A stretch of 64,000 nucleotides of DNA. Source: Oscarella lobularis (taxonomy: Eukaryota; Porifera; Homoscleromorpha; Homosclerophorida; Oscarellidae). The stretch covers positions 1,234,536-1,298,535 of the forward strand of contig NC_089181.1 of assembly GCF_947507565.1 (NCBI RefSeq). The letters run 5' to 3'. This document shows, piece after piece, positions 33,051-43,189 of the stretch. The position numbers and the translations under genes are program-made. Below the pieces are notes generated by a model. The model had not been told where the DNA came from. It made no database searches and saw only the letters and a list, made by a program, of their open reading frames with translations. Position 1 is the first letter of the stretch. Every line of letters begins with the position of its first letter.

Positions 33051-34695
33051 ATGGTCAACACATCCCGGTCCTCGGTTCAATCAGGGATTCAACGCATCCC
33101 GGAACCAGCAGTCCCGTATCAAGCGGGACGACAGTCAACAGTAACGACTTTCGCAACATTAGCAGTAATTCAGCCGCTGGAAGTGACCCTGTCGTCTTAC
33201 CTAAAGCACCTCGTCGACCCTTTGATAAAAATTCCTTCGTTTTGGAAGGAGCTGCCTCTTGCAGCTCGCCTTCCCCACTTCATTCACAATTGGCGTGTGA
33301 TTGCACACGACGATTGGGTTCTAGAAGCGATTCAAGGTTATCGTCTGGCCTTTGCACACCAAGCGGTTCAGCATCATCCACCTCGTCAACGAAGCCTAAC
33401 ACCAACCGAAGCGTCGGCGTTGACACAGGAGATCAGCAACATGCTCGAGAAAGGGGCAATATATCCCGTCTCTCCAGACTCGCCGAGATTCCTCAGCGAG
33501 ATGTTCGTAGTCCCGAAGAAGGGAGGGAACTGGAGACCGGTAATCAATCTACGACCACTGAACGCGTTCTTGTTGTACGAGCATTTCAAAATGGAAGGTA
33601 TTCACCTTCTGCGCAACCTTCTCCATCAAGGAGACCTAATGGCCAAAGTCGATCTCAAGGATGCCTATTTCTCGGTGGCGATGGACAGCGAAGCGCAGAA
33701 ATTTCTGGGCTTTCAGTGGAAGGACAAGACGTACCAGTTCCGCTCCCTTCCGTTTGGCCTCGCTTCCGCCTCCAGAGTTTTCACAAAACTGCTGCGTCCG
33801 GTGGCAGCCGCCCTTCGAGCGAGAGGCCTGCGAATGATCATATACCTCGACGACATCCTGCTGTTGGCTTCATCTCGGGAAGAAATGGACTGTCATCTTG
33901 TTCTGCTGTTGCACACTCTCACTACCTTGGGGTTTGTGATCAACACAGCGAAGTCAATCCTGAAACCGACACAGCGCCTGGAGTTTCTGGGGTTTGTGGC
34001 AGACTCAGCAGACATGTCTCTGGCGCTCCCCAAAGACAAAGTCAGGAAAATAAGAAAGGAGTGTCAGGAAATGCTGCAAGCGCAAGAAGTGCCGATTATA
34101 AACATAGCACGCTTGCTCGGTCATCTTTCCGCTTCTATCCAAGCAGTGTTTCCGGCTCCCTTGCATTTCCGGTTTCTCCAAGCGGACAAAAATCAAGCTC
34201 TTCAGACAAAGTCAGCCTATTCTCAGATGTGGCGTCACAGTTTAGAAGCCAAAGAGGAACTGGAATGGTAGATAGCTAATCTGGATTCCTGGAACGGCCG
34301 AGCTCTGATGGAACCAACTCCAATTATGACGTTGGAGACCGATGCTTCCAATTCAGGCTGGGGAGCCGTATGCGGCAACAGCCGGACGTTCGGCCACTGG
34401 AGTCAGGAGGAGTCTCTACTTTATATCAACTGCCGGGAATTGCTAGCTGGGGCCTTTGCGCTGAAAATCTTCGCCGATCAGCCTCACAGACTCAGATTAT
34501 CGGTACTTCTGCGAATGGACAATCGCTCAGCGGTGAGTTACATCAACAAAATGGGTGGTACACACTCGAGGATCTTGTCGTCAATCGCTCGAGACCTCTG
34601 GGAATGGTGCTTTGCGAAGAACATTGTTATTCGCGCCGAGTACCTTCCGGGGTTAGCAAACACGGAGGCGGATCGCGAATCTCGCCGACAGGAGG
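33051..34695 (+). pseudogene. DIRS-type reverse transcriptase-RNase H, one nonsense codon, cut by gap
   Basis: The frame 33051-34271 carries RT: LEKGAIYPVSPDSPRFLSEM, FVVPKKGGNWRPVINLRPLN, MAKVDLKDAYFSVAMD, SLPFGLASASRVFTKL and MIIYLDDILLLA (catalytic DD), then thumb and connection. TAG at 34269-34271 occupies a Trp-like position (ELEW, stop, IANLDSWNG). The same frame continues with RNase H: METDASNSGWGA-like (LETDASNSGWGAVCG), INCRELLAGAFAL, DNRSAVSYINKMGG and EYLPGLANTEADRESR, then enters the N gap. The start is unclear. One base change would restore a continuous pol frame, and the recombinase is presumably within or beyond the gap. Confidence 0.85.
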
Positions 34696-34895
34696 NNNNN
34701 NNNNNNNNNNNNNNNNNNNNNNNNNNNNNNNNNNNNNNNNNNNNNNNNNNNNNNNNNNNNNNNNNNNNNNNNNNNNNNNNNNNNNNNNNNNNNNNNNNNN
34801 NNNNNNNNNNNNNNNNNNNNNNNNNNNNNNNNNNNNNNNNNNNNNNNNNNNNNNNNNNNNNNNNNNNNNNNNNNNNNNNNNNNNNNNNNNNNNNN
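34696..34895. other. Assembly gap (200 N)
   Basis: Exactly 200 unknown bases, a size typical of an arbitrary scaffold gap. The sequences on either side belong to different elements, so the join could hide several kb. Confidence 0.99.
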
Positions 34896-34898
34896 AGG

Positions 34899-35301
34899 TC
34901 ATTTTCGTCGAGATGATTCAAAAAGCTTAAAGATATTTGAAAATGGCGAAATGACAATTCGTTTCACTTGTAACCACAGCCGTTCAATTCGCTGATTATG
35001 AACACTCGATCCCACTATAACAGAGTGTCTATTTGTTCCACGCAGTGGATGAGACAACATGTATCGAGCGACGTCAATATTCTCTCCCCTCTGTCGCATC
35101 GGACACGTGATGGTATGCCGTACTGTTGAACAGCATTGCATTGGTAAATAAATCACATACGCTTTCTGCCCTATTATTATCTTTACAAGCCAGGTAAGTA
35201 ATCATTCGACTATACCCATCGATACAACCATGAATTACGAATTTCCATCGTATCAACTTGTGGTTGCCGTCAAAGTGCCTAGTGTAAAGAAATAATAACA
35301 T
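34899..35301 (-). pseudogene. Integrase core (rva_4-like) fragment
   Basis: From 35301 downward: [40 protein letters not shown] and DLFTNAM, then in another frame [32 protein letters not shown] and LW. This matches animal 'integrase core domain' proteins of the rva_4 type: '[11 protein letters not shown]..vihG.iDGySR...yl...dnNRa', 'GgEN..va..m', '[12 protein letters not shown]'. The frame break is explained by a 5-bp tandem duplication (AATGC AATGC) near 35139-35148. The N-terminal DNA-binding part and the C-terminus (in or before the gap) are missing. Confidence 0.75.
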
Positions 35302-35303
35302 CG

Positions 35304-35497
35304 ATGAGTTGACTTTATATATTTATATATTTGAGTTGACTTTATATATTTGTGTTGACTTTATATATTTGAGTTGACATTATATATATTTGAGTTGACT
35401 TTAGATACTGTACAGTTGACTTTATATACTGTACAGTTGACTTTATATACATGAGTTGACAATATATATTTGACTTGACAATATATATTGTACAGTA
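35304..35497 (+). repeat. Minisatellite, unit about 20-24 bp (GAGTTGACTTTATATATTT)
   Basis: About eight imperfect units of GAGTTGACTTTATATATTT and variants (ACAATATATATTTGA, TACTGTACAGTTGA). Very AT-rich. It directly abuts the truncated integrase fragment. Confidence 0.85.
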
Positions 35498-35566
35498 TCC
35501 CTTTTGTCACACTTGTCGTTCCATAATCAAACGTATGCTTTCTTTAAAAGTTATTAAAATCTTACA

Positions 35567-35811
35567 GTGACTAGCTTGCAAAAAATGCAGACAAGTCATG
35601 ACGCTGAAGACGGTAAGACGGTAAACGCAGTGCACTGGCTTTCTGTTGTGTTTATACAAGGCTCAAGCCTCCAACAAAGCAGTCTCCCTATCAATCTCTA
35701 CGATAAAATAAAGGGCATCATCACATATATCAGAAACTTGCGGGATGGAGGAAGCAATGAATTTCCCTTTGACATTCTTTACGCGTTTCTCTCCGTAATA
35801 GCGCTCTACGG
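35567..35811 (+). other. Candidate exon of an unknown gene
   Basis: An acceptor-like CTTACAG precedes an 82-codon frame (HDAEDGKTVNAVHWLSVVFI, LYDKIKGIITYIRNLRDGG, FPFDILYAFLSVIALYG) that runs into a perfect donor, ACGGTAAGTAAAT, at 35810-35818. It looks protein-like but no family is recognised. No partner exons were identified; ATGGCTTCGCCTGCTAAAG at 35888 could start an unrelated frame. Confidence 0.3.
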
Positions 35812-36503
35812 TAAGTAAATACCTTGCGGATCGACGTCTTTTAGAGCTTTCGTTTGTGCGTCAGCCGCGGTGTGAAGACGTGCGAATATGGCTTCGCCTG
35901 CTAAAGAGAGAAGGTGCTGTTTGTGCTGCGTTGTCTGTCAATCGCGAGATAAGACCTTCAAGGTTGTCGAGACTGCCAGTCTTTTGATATGTCCTAAGCT
36001 ATTAAATACAAAGATTCGTCACCCATTCTGAGCGATGCTTGCAAGAGACGAATCTTATCCGCCAACTCCGGAATATCTGGAAAGGAGAAAATTCTAAAGT
36101 TAATCGCCCACGCAGAAGTGGCTCGGGGCTCTGCAGAAGCATCTTTTTTTCCCGAATTTGATCTCTACCTCTGAAATCGACTATAAAACGCGCGCGGATT
36201 CTCTGAAGTGGGTATCTGTCAAAATTCCCATTGTTCCAGGCAAGTCTATCTGCCACTCCTGCAAGACAATTATCCATAAAGTCACCGCTGCCGAAGAGCT
36301 TGCGAGAGAAAATCGTTACGGTTAATAAATGTTATACAAACCTCGTCATCAGCGTCAGTAGGATTACTGCGCTCCTGGCCAATACGGCAATCAAATGTAG
36401 ACATAATGGGCAAAGACTGGCGGCCAAAAAAATTCGAAAGGGGTATATTCTCCTACAAACTTGAATTTTATCTTTTCAATACGCCGATTTTAATAAAGCT
36501 TAC

Positions 36504-37154
36504 CACCAAGACTTGCGTGAGGTGTAGTATTCACCAAATGTTGATACACAGGTAGCCGATCAACCCACGACACGCTTATTCCTTCTTGACGAAGGTCATG
36601 GAGTAATTTCGATTTCCATGAGCAATGACTTCGTTCGATCTGGAAAGAACTTGTCCAGCTAGCAAAATGTTACACAAACATGCTGACCAAACCTTTCCCA
36701 GGCTTTCAGGGTGGTAGGGCCGACTTGTGATTATTTTAACGTTGAGAGCTGTCATCAGTGTTTGAACAGCACCCTTGAGCTCCGTTCCTTGATCGCACTG
36801 GATACGCTTTGGAACGCCTAGATCGCAGTAAACTTGTAGTAGGTGCGCGGCCACAGCTGATGACGTCTTGCGCTCGAGCGGTCGAAGAATTAGATACCGG
36901 CTGAATACGTCGATGATGGAAAGAACGTATCGGTGTACTATTCCATCAGGTGATGTGGATAGAGGGAAACCGCTCATATCCACTAAATCGATCTGATTCC
37001 TCTCCATAGGTGAAGAAGACGTAATCGGGATAAGAGGTGCTCTGTTGGAAAACGTAGTCCTCCGTTGCTGTACAAAAAAGACAAATAATAAATTGGCGGG
37101 TAGATATGGTGTCCCTACCGAGTGTTCTGTGGAATCTTTTAGCCACTTTAGCAC
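36504..37154 (-). pseudogene. Ginger/KRBA2-like integrase, spliced
   Basis: From 37154 downward: FSNRAPLIPITSSSPMERNQ, IDLVDMSG, YVLSIIDVFSRYLILRPLER, RIQCDQGTELKGAVQTLM and ITSRPYHPESLGK. This is the retroviral-type DDE integrase core as found in Ginger DNA transposons and the host gene KRBA2. A 53-nt GT-AG intron (36640-36692) joins LGK to IERSHCSWKSKLLHDL (36504-36639). That supplies the catalytic Glu and then SWVDRLPVYQHLVNTTPHAS, ending at a GTAAGC donor. A further exon with FEFF and GRQSL, near 36340-36460, is shifted in a T run. A last exon reading IPELADKIRLLQASLRMGDE may lie near 36000-36080. Whether this is a transposon or a captured gene is open. Confidence 0.65.
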
Positions 37155-37334
37155 AGCCTCTAAGGATACATCTACGTAGCCTTCTGAAATGATCTAACAA
37201 AAGCGCAATACAGTCAACGACGTGCACATAAATGTGACGAATGTTCACCTTGTGCAATGTTTTGACCCCCTCCTTTTCGAGCAGCATAATAGTGAGAAAT
37301 AATCTTGTCGACGTCGCTTGATTTGCACCAAATT

Positions 37335-37924
37335 TTACCACTCTCCTTTAATTAACAAAACACGATCGACCAAGCCGGACTCCCCACTTGAGCAAAGATA
37401 ATCCGCACGAATTTCGCAAAGCTCTATAGGCCTATTCTTAGTCACTGCAATTCTTCGCGCTTTTTTCTGCGTTGAGGTGAGAAAGCGCGTGGACTCCCTG
37501 ATCTCGCTGGGGTACTTGAGATATTTCACCAGACTGCCGTACACGTCGTCAGAAATGGCGCTTTGTTGTCGAACATTTCGTGTCTAAAGAGCGCACTAAA
37601 TAGCATGTTAAATATCATTCATGACATCTCTCACTTCAGCAGCGGTAGCAGCAGCAGCACTGCTAGCGCCATCCGCTGAGGGCTCCGTTGATGCAGGATT
37701 TTCTTCCATGTAGTACTGCATAACGTCTTCCTAAATGCAGTGTCAGACAAAAGGATTCCATAAATGGTATGTACTTTGTGCTCTTCCCACATGGACATGG
37801 CCCCAATATCTTGCGTTGGAACATTCCTAATTAACATGGTGTCAACTGTCCACGCCCTCCAGCGATTTGCATGACTTAGGGAGGTACCACGGTGACAGCG
37901 AACCCTCCGACGGAATTGGTACAT
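37335..37924 (-). other. Two unrecognised minus-strand frames
   Basis: Frames at 37335-37544 (YPSEIRESTRFLTSTQKKAR) and 37631-37924 (RAWTVDTMLIRNVPTQDIGA) look protein-like and lie upstream of, and in the same direction as, the integrase exons. They could be its 5' exons. No family is recognised and no splice chain was built. Confidence 0.3.
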
Positions 37925-37929
37925 CGATA

Positions 37930-39165
37930 GAAGTCACGTCTGCCTCTGTCAAAGGCGATCGAGCGTCTTGAGAAAACATCTAAGAAAAAACGCTTCTGTT
38001 AGGAAGAGAAAAATTGCTATGCTATTGGCCGAAGCCGATTTTTGCCAACACGCCTTATTCAATACGTGAGATCAATTGGAAGCCTTTGACGAAGCAAAAA
38101 AGAAGTAGCAAAACTCCCACGTACGGGTACTCCCACTATACGTGTGTAAAAAACGCGATGTATTATACTTGATGATACTGTCAAAGGCACCGTTTCATAG
38201 CCCATTGCACTGGTATTCAAAAGAGATCATTCTCTGAAATATGCAAAAATAATTATTTAATTTTGGCACTGAAAGACAAAACTTTCCAGATAGAACAAAA
38301 CCAAGAGAAATATATGTAAAATCTCTTTATCCTCGAAGCCATTGCGTGTCGAATCTTAGCACCATCGGTTCCTCATAAGGATACGCTTTCTGTGAAAAAA
38401 GAAATATAATCCATTGCTATTATTGGCTTGCAAATATCAACGTATCTCATGAATTATGAGCATGATCTTAGAAATCTATCTCGTGTGAAAGGTGACTATA
38501 AAAATAACGTTCATTTAGCTTCCTGATAACCAAAATTAGACGTGTTCAGTAAGTACTGTACCTTCTACGCTTCACGTTTGCACGCATCTTCAAATGAAGA
38601 GAAACGTTGGATAAATATCTCTGAAGCTTCAATGATGAAAACGAGAATGCCAGTGCCTGTGCTGGGTTCTGTAATTCATTTTCATGTAGACAGACGTATC
38701 TATCCTGCACGTGTGGCCTATAAGAAGACATAGCATTCTAAAGTATCAAGCCTGATCACAGAAAAATTAGGACTTATCTAATAAAATGCATTCACTTTCT
38801 CTTTGTATATTCACTTGCCACAAATTACGTAACCCAGGCGCAAAATCTGTATAGAAAACGCGTAGGTTACATTACAAACAATAACGATTTATGAGCCACC
38901 ACCCTTCCTTCCAGTTCTCGCACCCCAATAAAATCTTGAAAGATGTTGATGCATTAGAAAACCATCTTTAGACAACTACCGCGTAAAAGTCCTTCACCCT
39001 ATGCACGTACGTCACCGCACCGCTGAGTCTTCCTCCTGCAACAACAAACGAACCAAAGCCACTGAAGCGCAAACCATTACCTAAGTACTTATCTGATATA
39101 AAACACTTCTTTGCCTGTGCATTTCATGCAAACTTCTTCCACATCCTGAACCCATCACAATCAAA
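37930..39165. other. AT-rich stretch, nothing recognised
   Basis: Short frames only. No repeats or element ends seen. Confidence 0.5.
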
Positions 39166-39167
39166 TA

Positions 39168-39270
39168 CCGTATTTTCTCTATTAGAAACTCTGCGCTTCT
39201 AATTTTTCAACCACTTGCTCAGGTGCGCTTTTATTAGAGGCTGCGCTTATACAAGAGACTGCGTGTTTGT
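39168..39270 (+). repeat. Left end of pogo element with subterminal repeats
   Basis: After the 13-bp terminal repeat come CTATTAGAAACTCTGCGCTT, TTTTATTAGAGGCTGCGCTT and ACAAGAGACTGCG, spaced by about 45 and 20 bp. They are likely transposase contact sites. Confidence 0.75.
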
Positions 39271-39385
39271 TTTTCAACGTCATTTACTAGCACACTTTGT
39301 TCCAATGCGACATAAGGACAATGTACTAAACAAAAAGCGGAAGCCAATCAAGTACACATACCGGGTAAACTGCAAAATCATGCAC

Positions 39386-40828
39386 TCACAGTCCATCGTC
39401 CGACTCAGATTTGCTCTCTTCAACATCATTGTCACTGCTTCTAATTGGGTTATCAACGTCCACTTCTACTAGATTGTTTTCGTCTTCGTTGTGAGTATTT
39501 TCTGGCACAAGAACTGGAGAACCCACAACGGCGGCCGACCTAGCCTTTAATTCTTGGAGTTCTTCAGGAATAGGTCCTTCAGGCCTAAAGCAGTAAACAA
39601 GGTCGTCTTCTGAACCGTCAACATTGGTAGTTATTCCGAAGACATTAAAAGATTTGCGAATAAGATCTGACGAAATACTCGCCCAGGCGTCTACGACCCA
39701 CTGCAGGTATGTCATCATCGGTGGAGGGCGTGGATTTCCTCCTTTCGTAAACTCTACTGCCGAGCCGTCGGCCATCCAGTCTTCGTGTAATCGACAAATA
39801 GACGCCTTGAATGGCTTATTCCAGGATACGTCCGGAGCCTGAACGTATTTTGTGCATCCGCCTGACACGACAGCTTGATGTGTGTTTAGTTCCGACAGGA
39901 CAGCTTTCCTGTCATTGGAGATGTGGCATCGAAAGGAATCCCATATAATCATGAGCTGACCAAAAGACAATGGTCCTAGAATTCGACGCAGAAAGTCTTC
40001 TGTTAGTGGGTTATCCATCCACACTTTTCCCGCCCACGATAACACCAAAAGAGAAGAAAACTTAGCTGCAACTGCTGGAATTGGCCGTTTCCGTTTGAGG
40101 AGTACGTAGGGCTTGCACTTTCTACCATCGGCTTTAGCGCACAGCATTACCGTAATGTGGACTTTCTCGTGACCCAGGGTTTGAACAGTTACGTCTCGAG
40201 CTCCAGTTTTTTCAACACATTTTTTTCCCACAGGATCCAGCAGAACTGAAGTCTCATCGCACGCAAAAATATTGGAAAAGTCATAGTTTTGCTCCTGGCG
40301 CAGTTTGCGCACGTACAAAATGAATTCAACAATTTTTGTAACGCTGTCAACCGGCGGTTTCTGACACGCAGTTGTTGTTGCCCGCAGGGAGAAACCGTTT
40401 CTTTTCAGAAACTTCTCAAGCCAGCCTAGACTAGCCACAAATCCAGAACATTCTGGATATTCCTTAGCAATTCTTTTTGCTTCCAGCCGAATCAGTCGTC
40501 TTGACACTAGTTGGCGCAGTCTCTGTTTTTCCAAAATCCAATCACGTACGCGAATATTAAGTGCATGAAAGCGCTGCTTTCTTCCTCCTCCTGGAAGTCG
40601 TCGTCTTCTTTTTGATGCGCCAGGACCGGCTTTGGAAGCCTCTTCGATGCGAGCTCTAGCGCGTTTCCAGTCCTGAATCTGCTTTCGACTTACGCCAAAT
40701 TTCCGGGCTGCAGAAGAGACCGACGTCTTTATCGCAAACTCAACAGCCTCTAATTTTGTTTTAAGGCAAATGGCCGATCTCCTTCTGGCGGAAGATGGCT
40801 CAGTCGAGGCTGTTGCTTCTTCGCTCAT
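39386..40828 (-). CDS. pogo-like DDE transposase, intact (480 aa)
   Basis: One uninterrupted frame read from 40828. Residues 20-60 form a Psq-type helix-turn-helix (LKTKLEAVEFAIKTSVSSAA, RKFGVSRKQIQDW). Residues 85-150 form the second, CENP-B-like helix-turn-helix (RQLVSRRLIRLEAKRIAKEY, FLKRNGFSLR). The catalytic triad is Asp191 (FACDETSVLL), Asp297 (MIIWDSFRCH) and Asp333 (YVQAPDVSWNKPF), and 35 residues separate the last two. The tail is acidic and ends ESKSESDDGL. It fills a TA-flanked element with matching ends, and pogo transposases cut and paste at TA. The ATG sits 200 bp inside the right end and no intron is needed. The broken element at 21358-23138 encodes a relative. Confidence 0.93.
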   Translation of the reverse strand: MSEEATASTEPSSARRRSAICLKTKLEAVEFAIKTSVSSAARKFGVSRKQIQDWKRARARIEEASKAGPGASKRRRRLPGGGRKQRFHALNIRVRDWILEKQRLRQLVSRRLIRLEAKRIAKEYPECSGFVASLGWLEKFLKRNGFSLRATTTACQKPPVDSVTKIVEFILYVRKLRQEQNYDFSNIFACDETSVLLDPVGKKCVEKTGARDVTVQTLGHEKVHITVMLCAKADGRKCKPYVLLKRKRPIPAVAAKFSSLLVLSWAGKVWMDNPLTEDFLRRILGPLSFGQLMIIWDSFRCHISNDRKAVLSELNTHQAVVSGGCTKYVQAPDVSWNKPFKASICRLHEDWMADGSAVEFTKGGNPRPPPMMTYLQWVVDAWASISSDLIRKSFNVFGITTNVDGSEDDLVYCFRPEGPIPEELQELKARSAAVVGSPVLVPENTHNEDENNLVEVDVDNPIRSSDNDVEESKSESDDGL

Positions 40829-40904
40829 AGTCGCGGAAGGACAGATAACATTGCGAATCGGCCGCGTGCTGAAATTATGAAATGCGCATGCTTAGAAATC
40901 AACT

Positions 40905-41028
40905 CTAACATAAAAGCCGCGCTTTTATTAGAGACTGCACTTTAAAAAGTTCAATGGCCCCTTCACATGGGCTATTATTAGAGACTGCGCTTCTACAAGA
41001 GACTGCGTTAATAAGAGAGAAAATACGG
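40905..41028 (-). repeat. Right end of pogo element with subterminal repeats
   Basis: CGCGCTTTTATTAGAGACTG, TATTATTAGAGACTGCGCTT and ACAAGAGACTGCG precede the inverted terminal repeat. They are the same motifs as on the left, here in direct orientation on plus. Confidence 0.75.
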
Positions 41029-41030
41029 TA

Positions 41031-42890
41031 AACATACTGTAATAGAAAGCGTCTTCACATTGCCATCAGATTTCACGTCGCAGATTTCGCGTTGAATTCA
41101 TAAAAAGTATTTCGAATTTTCGTCTTATCTTGCTTTGTCCCATTTCCAGATTCAGCCTCCAATTGACGTCATCAACGTAATGGGGAGTCAGTCTTGTAAT
41201 GTACCAAGCAAGCAAGCAAGCAATTGCTGCAAACAAGCCGGCAAGCACATAATTAAATCAAACAACAAATCCTCTTACCGTCAAGATCTTCAATCAAACC
41301 GTCCTTGAATTTCTGCAATTTTTTGCTCAAGACGGTACGCTTGGAACAGCCTAAAAAGCGTTAGGAGAACACTATTCGCATAAAGGGTCGTTTTGTCTGA
41401 ACTTGTTGCTTCCCTTCTAGACTCCAGTCCGAATGCTGCAAAGATTGGCCTCCTCGTTGTGTCCGAACGCTTTTTCGTCCTAATTCGATTCGCCTTTTAC
41501 TAGAAATTTGGCGAAATGACGAGACTGTACTCGAAGGTGCCGCTTTTCGACGATTCTTGCCAATTCACCGCTCGCTTGCAACCGCAGCCATTCGTTTGCG
41601 CGATTAGAAGTGGTGGAAAGACGTTCTCTGCTTCAGACTTTCGCTCGTCGATCCGCTCGAGCAACGCATGTGCGTACGCACATAGTAGGGTTAGGTTAGG
41701 GTTTGGGCTAAGGTTACGATTCAGCATTCTGTAGAAGATATCGTAGTTTACGTAAGCGCAAACACACGAGCACCTATAAAGCAGCGTCTATGCTGCTGAT
41801 TAAAAAAGACGCAGGATTTCGCGAACGACGCTGCTGCACAGTGGGTGTAAATTTTACCGTCACCGATGTCTTCAAAAGGACCACGAAAATGCATTCGAAA
41901 CTTAGTGACTAGTCCGAACGTCGGTTTTTCATTGAAAAACGGTCGCGAAAAAGTTTTCTGTAGCGCGCGTTAGAGCTTTCAATGTAACTTTGAGCCCTAA
42001 TTGCGACTTTCGAATAAGGAAGTCTGACTATATTGAAATGAAAATAGACTTAGCACTGCCGGGTCTCTAAACTGTATAATTTGGAGCAAAATCTGAAGGC
42101 CTTTTTCGCCTCTTTTCGAAGTGTCGATTTCTCGGCTGAGAACAAACGGATTCAATTTCAATTTCACAGTTTACCTAGTTGCCTACGCGGGCATTGAACC
42201 GTGCTGGTCAGCAGCGGCTACGACTGCTGGTTCGCAACACGACTTGCAGCCTGGCGCAATTCCTAAAGGCTTCAGCTACATTCATGTAACTTTAAGCGCG
42301 TTGCGCGGTTGGTCGCAAATCATGGCAATTTTGCTAAAATGTACTGATTTTACTTTATCTTATGCAGAATTAGTAGAGGATTTGATCTATCCGAACAGTT
42401 TTGTAATCCGACAATCCGTTGACGAGTTATTCACGATTAAAAACTGACGGTCCCGGATGCAATTTTCAAAAATGAATATCTCTTCGTAATCATACTTTCA
42501 GACAACAAACTTAGACTCAAAAAAATTTCAAAAATTACGTTCTCTCTTTGCTTCAAGTTTCAAAAGTTTTGAATTTTCCCGTTACAGAAATCAATAACCG
42601 GTAATTTTTGCATATATTTTTGAATATTTGGAAAGCTATAGCGAATTTCAAAATTGTCTTTTTTGCAGTGAGGTTGGGAGATGTTATTGCGTTTTTTTCA
42701 GATACAAGATATTAATTAAAGTTCAGAAACTTTATTTTAAAAAGTAATTATAAAAAATACAAAATAAAAATTTAAAATTCTTCGAAAGTCTTCAACTTGA
42801 TCTAGATAACATGTAAAAAATAAAAGAGAGGATTCAAGACAACAACTCGATAAACGTCTCTACAACTTACTGGTTTCCTTCGTAGTCGTC
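41031..42890. other. Intergenic stretch
   Basis: No gene recognised; the plus frame at 42121-42447 is not convincing. It includes a telomere-like tract (41686-41712) and a short AAGC repeat near 41205-41222. Confidence 0.5.
41686..41712 (+). repeat. Short telomere-like tract
   Basis: TAGGGTTAGGTTAGGGTTTG resembles degenerate TTAGGG repeats, about four units. It could be an interstitial telomere relic or chance. Confidence 0.4.
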
Positions 42891-43189
42891 CTCCGGCTAC
42901 TCGTTGTCTTTTTTCTTTTTTCTTGAAGCATCAGAGGAGCCTAAGAAGTTGGAAAACATGACGAGGAGGACACCATCGCTCGACTTCGCACTTCCGGTTA
43001 GGCTCTCAAAGCCGAAGCGTCTTTTAACGAAGCACGGCAGTCTGTAAGAGCCTTCCGGCCGAGGCGGTTCGGGTGCCAGCGAAGAGAGGAACGGCTGACT
43101 CCCGCGCAGCCCGCCTCTCTTCGACTTGGCCAATGCCTTTGAGAACTCACCTAAAGTGAAGAGGAGCGTCGCCGAAGGCTTCTCTTCGC

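Larger units (their letters stand above)
32008..34695 (+). mobile_element. DIRS-type retroelement, 3' part lost in gap
   Basis: A gag-like frame is followed by reverse transcriptase and RNase H in the order and style of DIRS/Ngaro elements (YLDDILLLA box, 'VDLKDAYF', 'WGAVCGN'). The tyrosine recombinase that would confirm the class is not visible, because a 200-N gap begins right after RNase H. Sequence beyond the gap belongs to another family. No terminal repeats were found. Confidence 0.75.
39168..41028 (-). mobile_element. Complete pogo-type transposon
   Basis: A 1.86-kb element flanked by TA (39166-39167 and 41029-41030), the pogo/Tc1 target duplication, with ends CCGTATTTTCTCT (39168-39180) inverted at 41016-41028. 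Multiple subterminal copies of TTATTAGAGACTGCGCTT-like motifs lie inside both ends. It carries one intact transposase. Nothing visible is broken, so it could be active or recently active. Confidence 0.92.

Noticed and set aside
33242-34279. 345-aa plus-strand frame overlapping the DIRS reverse transcriptase
   Set aside because: The overlapping frame holds clear RT motifs; this one is Ser/Arg-rich with no domain, a shadow frame.
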